Assembly (NCBI GenBank): GCA_002368175.1
Contig: AP018172.1
Location: 5,521,001 to 5,585,000 of the forward strand
Direction of reading: 5' to 3'
Source of the DNA: Calothrix sp. NIES-2098
GTDB taxonomy: Bacteria > Cyanobacteriota > Cyanobacteriia > Cyanobacteriales > Nostocaceae
Length of the DNA: 64,000 nucleotides
Program-made: the position numbers and the translations under genes
The notes under the pieces: generated by a model
What the model was told of the DNA's origin: nothing
Seen by the model: only the letters and a program-made list of their open reading frames with translations
The model's database searches: none
Shown: one piece after another, positions 62,694 through 64,000 of the stretch
Numbering within the stretch: the stretch's first letter is position 1
Layout of the letters: every line of letters starts with the position of its first letter

Positions 62694-62731
62694 AAACCCA
62701 ACAAAACGATGAAGATTTGTTGGGTTTTACT
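62694..62731 (+). terminator. dxr intrinsic terminator
   Basis: AAACCCAACAAA (62694-62705) and TTTGTTGGGTTT (62716-62727) form a 12-bp perfect stem with a 10-base loop, ending in TTTT, six bases after the dxr stop. The left-arm A-tract means it can also act for the convergent antiporter gene. Confidence 0.88.
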
Positions 62732-62791
62732 TGACTCTATCTGACTTATTTTTGATAGATAGATAAAGCAGACACAACTAATAATTTTTGC

Positions 62792-64000
62792 TTATTGGCT
62801 CTTAACTCTTGACAAAAAATTTTTGTTACCATTCTGTAAAACTGCCGGAATTATAGGCGCAAGCTCTTTATTTAACCTACCAGACTTAACCAATTCCGCA
62901 TAGGTATCTGCCTCGATTGCCAAGAGTTCTCCTCGAAACTGTTCTAATGCGAAGCTTTGAAGATTCGGATACTCTTTTTGTAATTTGTCTATTTCTACTT
63001 GCAAATCTTCAAGTTCACCTTTGATTAGTGTTTCTTGATAACGGTAATATTCTCTATCTATGGCTGGGTTTCGATCGGTTTCGAGGTGTTGCAAAACTCG
63101 TTCTAAAGCTATATGTCGAGCAACTAATTCTAAATAGCGATCGCGTAAAGGCGCATCACCTAAAAGATTGAGTTTTTGCAACAAAGGTTTAATAGTTAAT
63201 CCCTGAACTAACAGAGTAAATAGCACTACTCCAAACACTGTGGCGATGATTTTTTCGCGTTCTGGTAGTATTGTTGGTACGCTTAATGCCAAGGCAATCG
63301 AAACGGAGCCACGCCAGCCACCCCACCACAGAATAGTTTGGTCAGGTAAAGAAATTGCTGAATTAGTAAATTTAGTACTCAAGTAGCTCAGAAGATAAAT
63401 CGCAATTAAGCGCATCAAAATCATCGCTATCACAGTCATAGCGATGAGATGCAAGTTTTCTGCTAAACCTGTAAAGTGAATTTGGTCGCCAATCAACAAA
63501 AAGACTATTGAGTTCACAAAGAAAGCCAAGAATTCCCAAAATTTAGAAACAATAATTCTGGTACGGGGATTCATTCCTATACGAGAGCCAAAGTTCCCCA
63601 AAATTAAGCCTGTGATGACAACGCCAATCACTCCTGAACCACCCAAATCTTCTGTAATTAGGTAAGTACCGTAAGCCGAAATTAAAGTTAAAGATTGTTC
63701 CACCATTGGTAAATCAAAGCGTTGAGTGAGGTAGGAAATTCCAAACCCAATTAAGGCTCCCACTATCACACCGATACCAACAACTGTAAAAAAATCTAGC
63801 ACAATTGGTTTAAGTTCCAATTGGGCATTTCCCAAAGGTAAGGCTACTAAAAAACCAAAAGCAACGACTGCCATGCCATCATTAAATAAGCTTTCACCTT
63901 CCATCAAGGTTACAAGACGGCTACCTACACCTACTTCTCGAAACAAAGCAGTCACAGAAACCGGATCGGTAGCTGACAAACTCGCTCCAATTAAGAGATC
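62792..64000 (-). CDS. Na+/H+ antiporter, CPA1 family (5' end cut by window)
   Basis: The reading frame is open to the window edge, giving 402 residues of the C-terminal portion (starting DLLIGASLSATDPVSVTALF). The SATDPVSV stretch, with the conserved Asp and Pro, and EGESLFNDGMAVV are CPA1/NhaP-type antiporter motifs; the ND pair is the ion-binding site. About eight membrane helices remain, then a cytosolic tail (from about 290) with a helical, probably coiled stretch (LEDLQVEIDKLQKEY). It exchanges Na+ for H+ for pH and salt homeostasis. The N-terminal helices are missing, so its exact subtype is open. Confidence 0.9.
   Translation of the reverse strand, partial: DLLIGASLSATDPVSVTALFREVGVGSRLVTLMEGESLFNDGMAVVAFGFLVALPLGNAQLELKPIVLDFFTVVGIGVIVGALIGFGISYLTQRFDLPMVEQSLTLISAYGTYLITEDLGGSGVIGVVITGLILGNFGSRIGMNPRTRIIVSKFWEFLAFFVNSIVFLLIGDQIHFTGLAENLHLIAMTVIAMILMRLIAIYLLSYLSTKFTNSAISLPDQTILWWGGWRGSVSIALALSVPTILPEREKIIATVFGVVLFTLLVQGLTIKPLLQKLNLLGDAPLRDRYLELVARHIALERVLQHLETDRNPAIDREYYRYQETLIKGELEDLQVEIDKLQKEYPNLQSFALEQFRGELLAIEADTYAELVKSGRLNKELAPIIPAVLQNGNKNFLSRVKSQ

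Noticed and set aside
1..64000. tRNA, rRNA or tmRNA genes
   Set aside because: A visual search found no convincing T-loop/acceptor pairing or rRNA sequence. A dedicated RNA search (tRNAscan-SE, Rfam) was not possible and could still find small RNAs.

Overview
The window is a piece of a cyanobacterial chromosome, most likely from a filamentous heterocyst-forming (Nostoc/Tolypothrix/Calothrix-like) species. The evidence is the very frequent HIP1 octamer GCGATCGC, a light-independent protochlorophyllide reductase gene (chlB), a ferredoxin-dependent glutamate synthase, a ferrochelatase with a C-terminal chlorophyll-binding-like helix, an RNase E with the cyanobacterial Arg-rich tail, and many cyanobacteria-restricted families (DUF1830, DUF4079, DUF1997, DUF4126, pentapeptide repeats, DICT domain). 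The genus is an inference. I saw no rRNA, recognisable tRNA, CRISPR array, intact insertion sequence or prophage.

Layout. 1-10 kb: 5' end of polyphosphate kinase (minus), a Ser/Thr kinase, a YetF-type membrane protein, purB, a DUF4126 membrane protein, a lipoprotein-like seven-blade WD40 protein, hemH, a divergent methyltransferase and a large protein with an 87-bp in-frame repeat. 10-20 kb: chlB, a truncated-looking NB-ARC ATPase, a GC-rich interspersed repeat nested in a second repeat, an OmpR-type response regulator, an orphan ABC ATPase, and three small cyanobacterial genes. 19-30 kb: a radical-SAM gene linked by family name to photosystem II high-light acclimation, a DICT/degenerate HD-GYP protein, a pentapeptide-repeat protein, a CPBP protease, clpS, an LL-diaminopimelate aminotransferase-like gene, a perfect CRP-type palindrome and a STAS protein. 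27-36 kb: a B12/radical-SAM DUF2344 fusion, rne, rnhB, a DUF1997 gene, pheA and a LON-domain gene. 36-41.5 kb: the str operon rpsL-rpsG-fusA-tuf-rpsJ on the minus strand. 41.5-51.5 kb: an A-type Fe-S carrier, a cupin, a phosphodiester glycosidase, Fd-GOGAT and a polysaccharide deacetylase. 52.6-61.2 kb: six tightly packed minus-strand genes for polytopic GT-C-type membrane proteins, four of them tandem DUF2079 paralogues. 61.5-64 kb: dxr and a Na+/H+ antiporter cut by the window end.

How the genes fit together. Most of the window is core metabolism: tetrapyrroles (hemH, chlB), nitrogen (Fd-GOGAT), purines (purB), phenylalanine (pheA), lysine (aminotransferase), isoprenoids (dxr), translation (str operon), and RNA turnover (rne, rnhB). 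The accessory part most worth attention is the six-gene DUF2079/PIG-V-like operon, which I read as a lineage-expanded set of membrane glycosyltransferases acting on lipid-linked sugar donors. That is an inference from fold families; the substrate and product are unknown.
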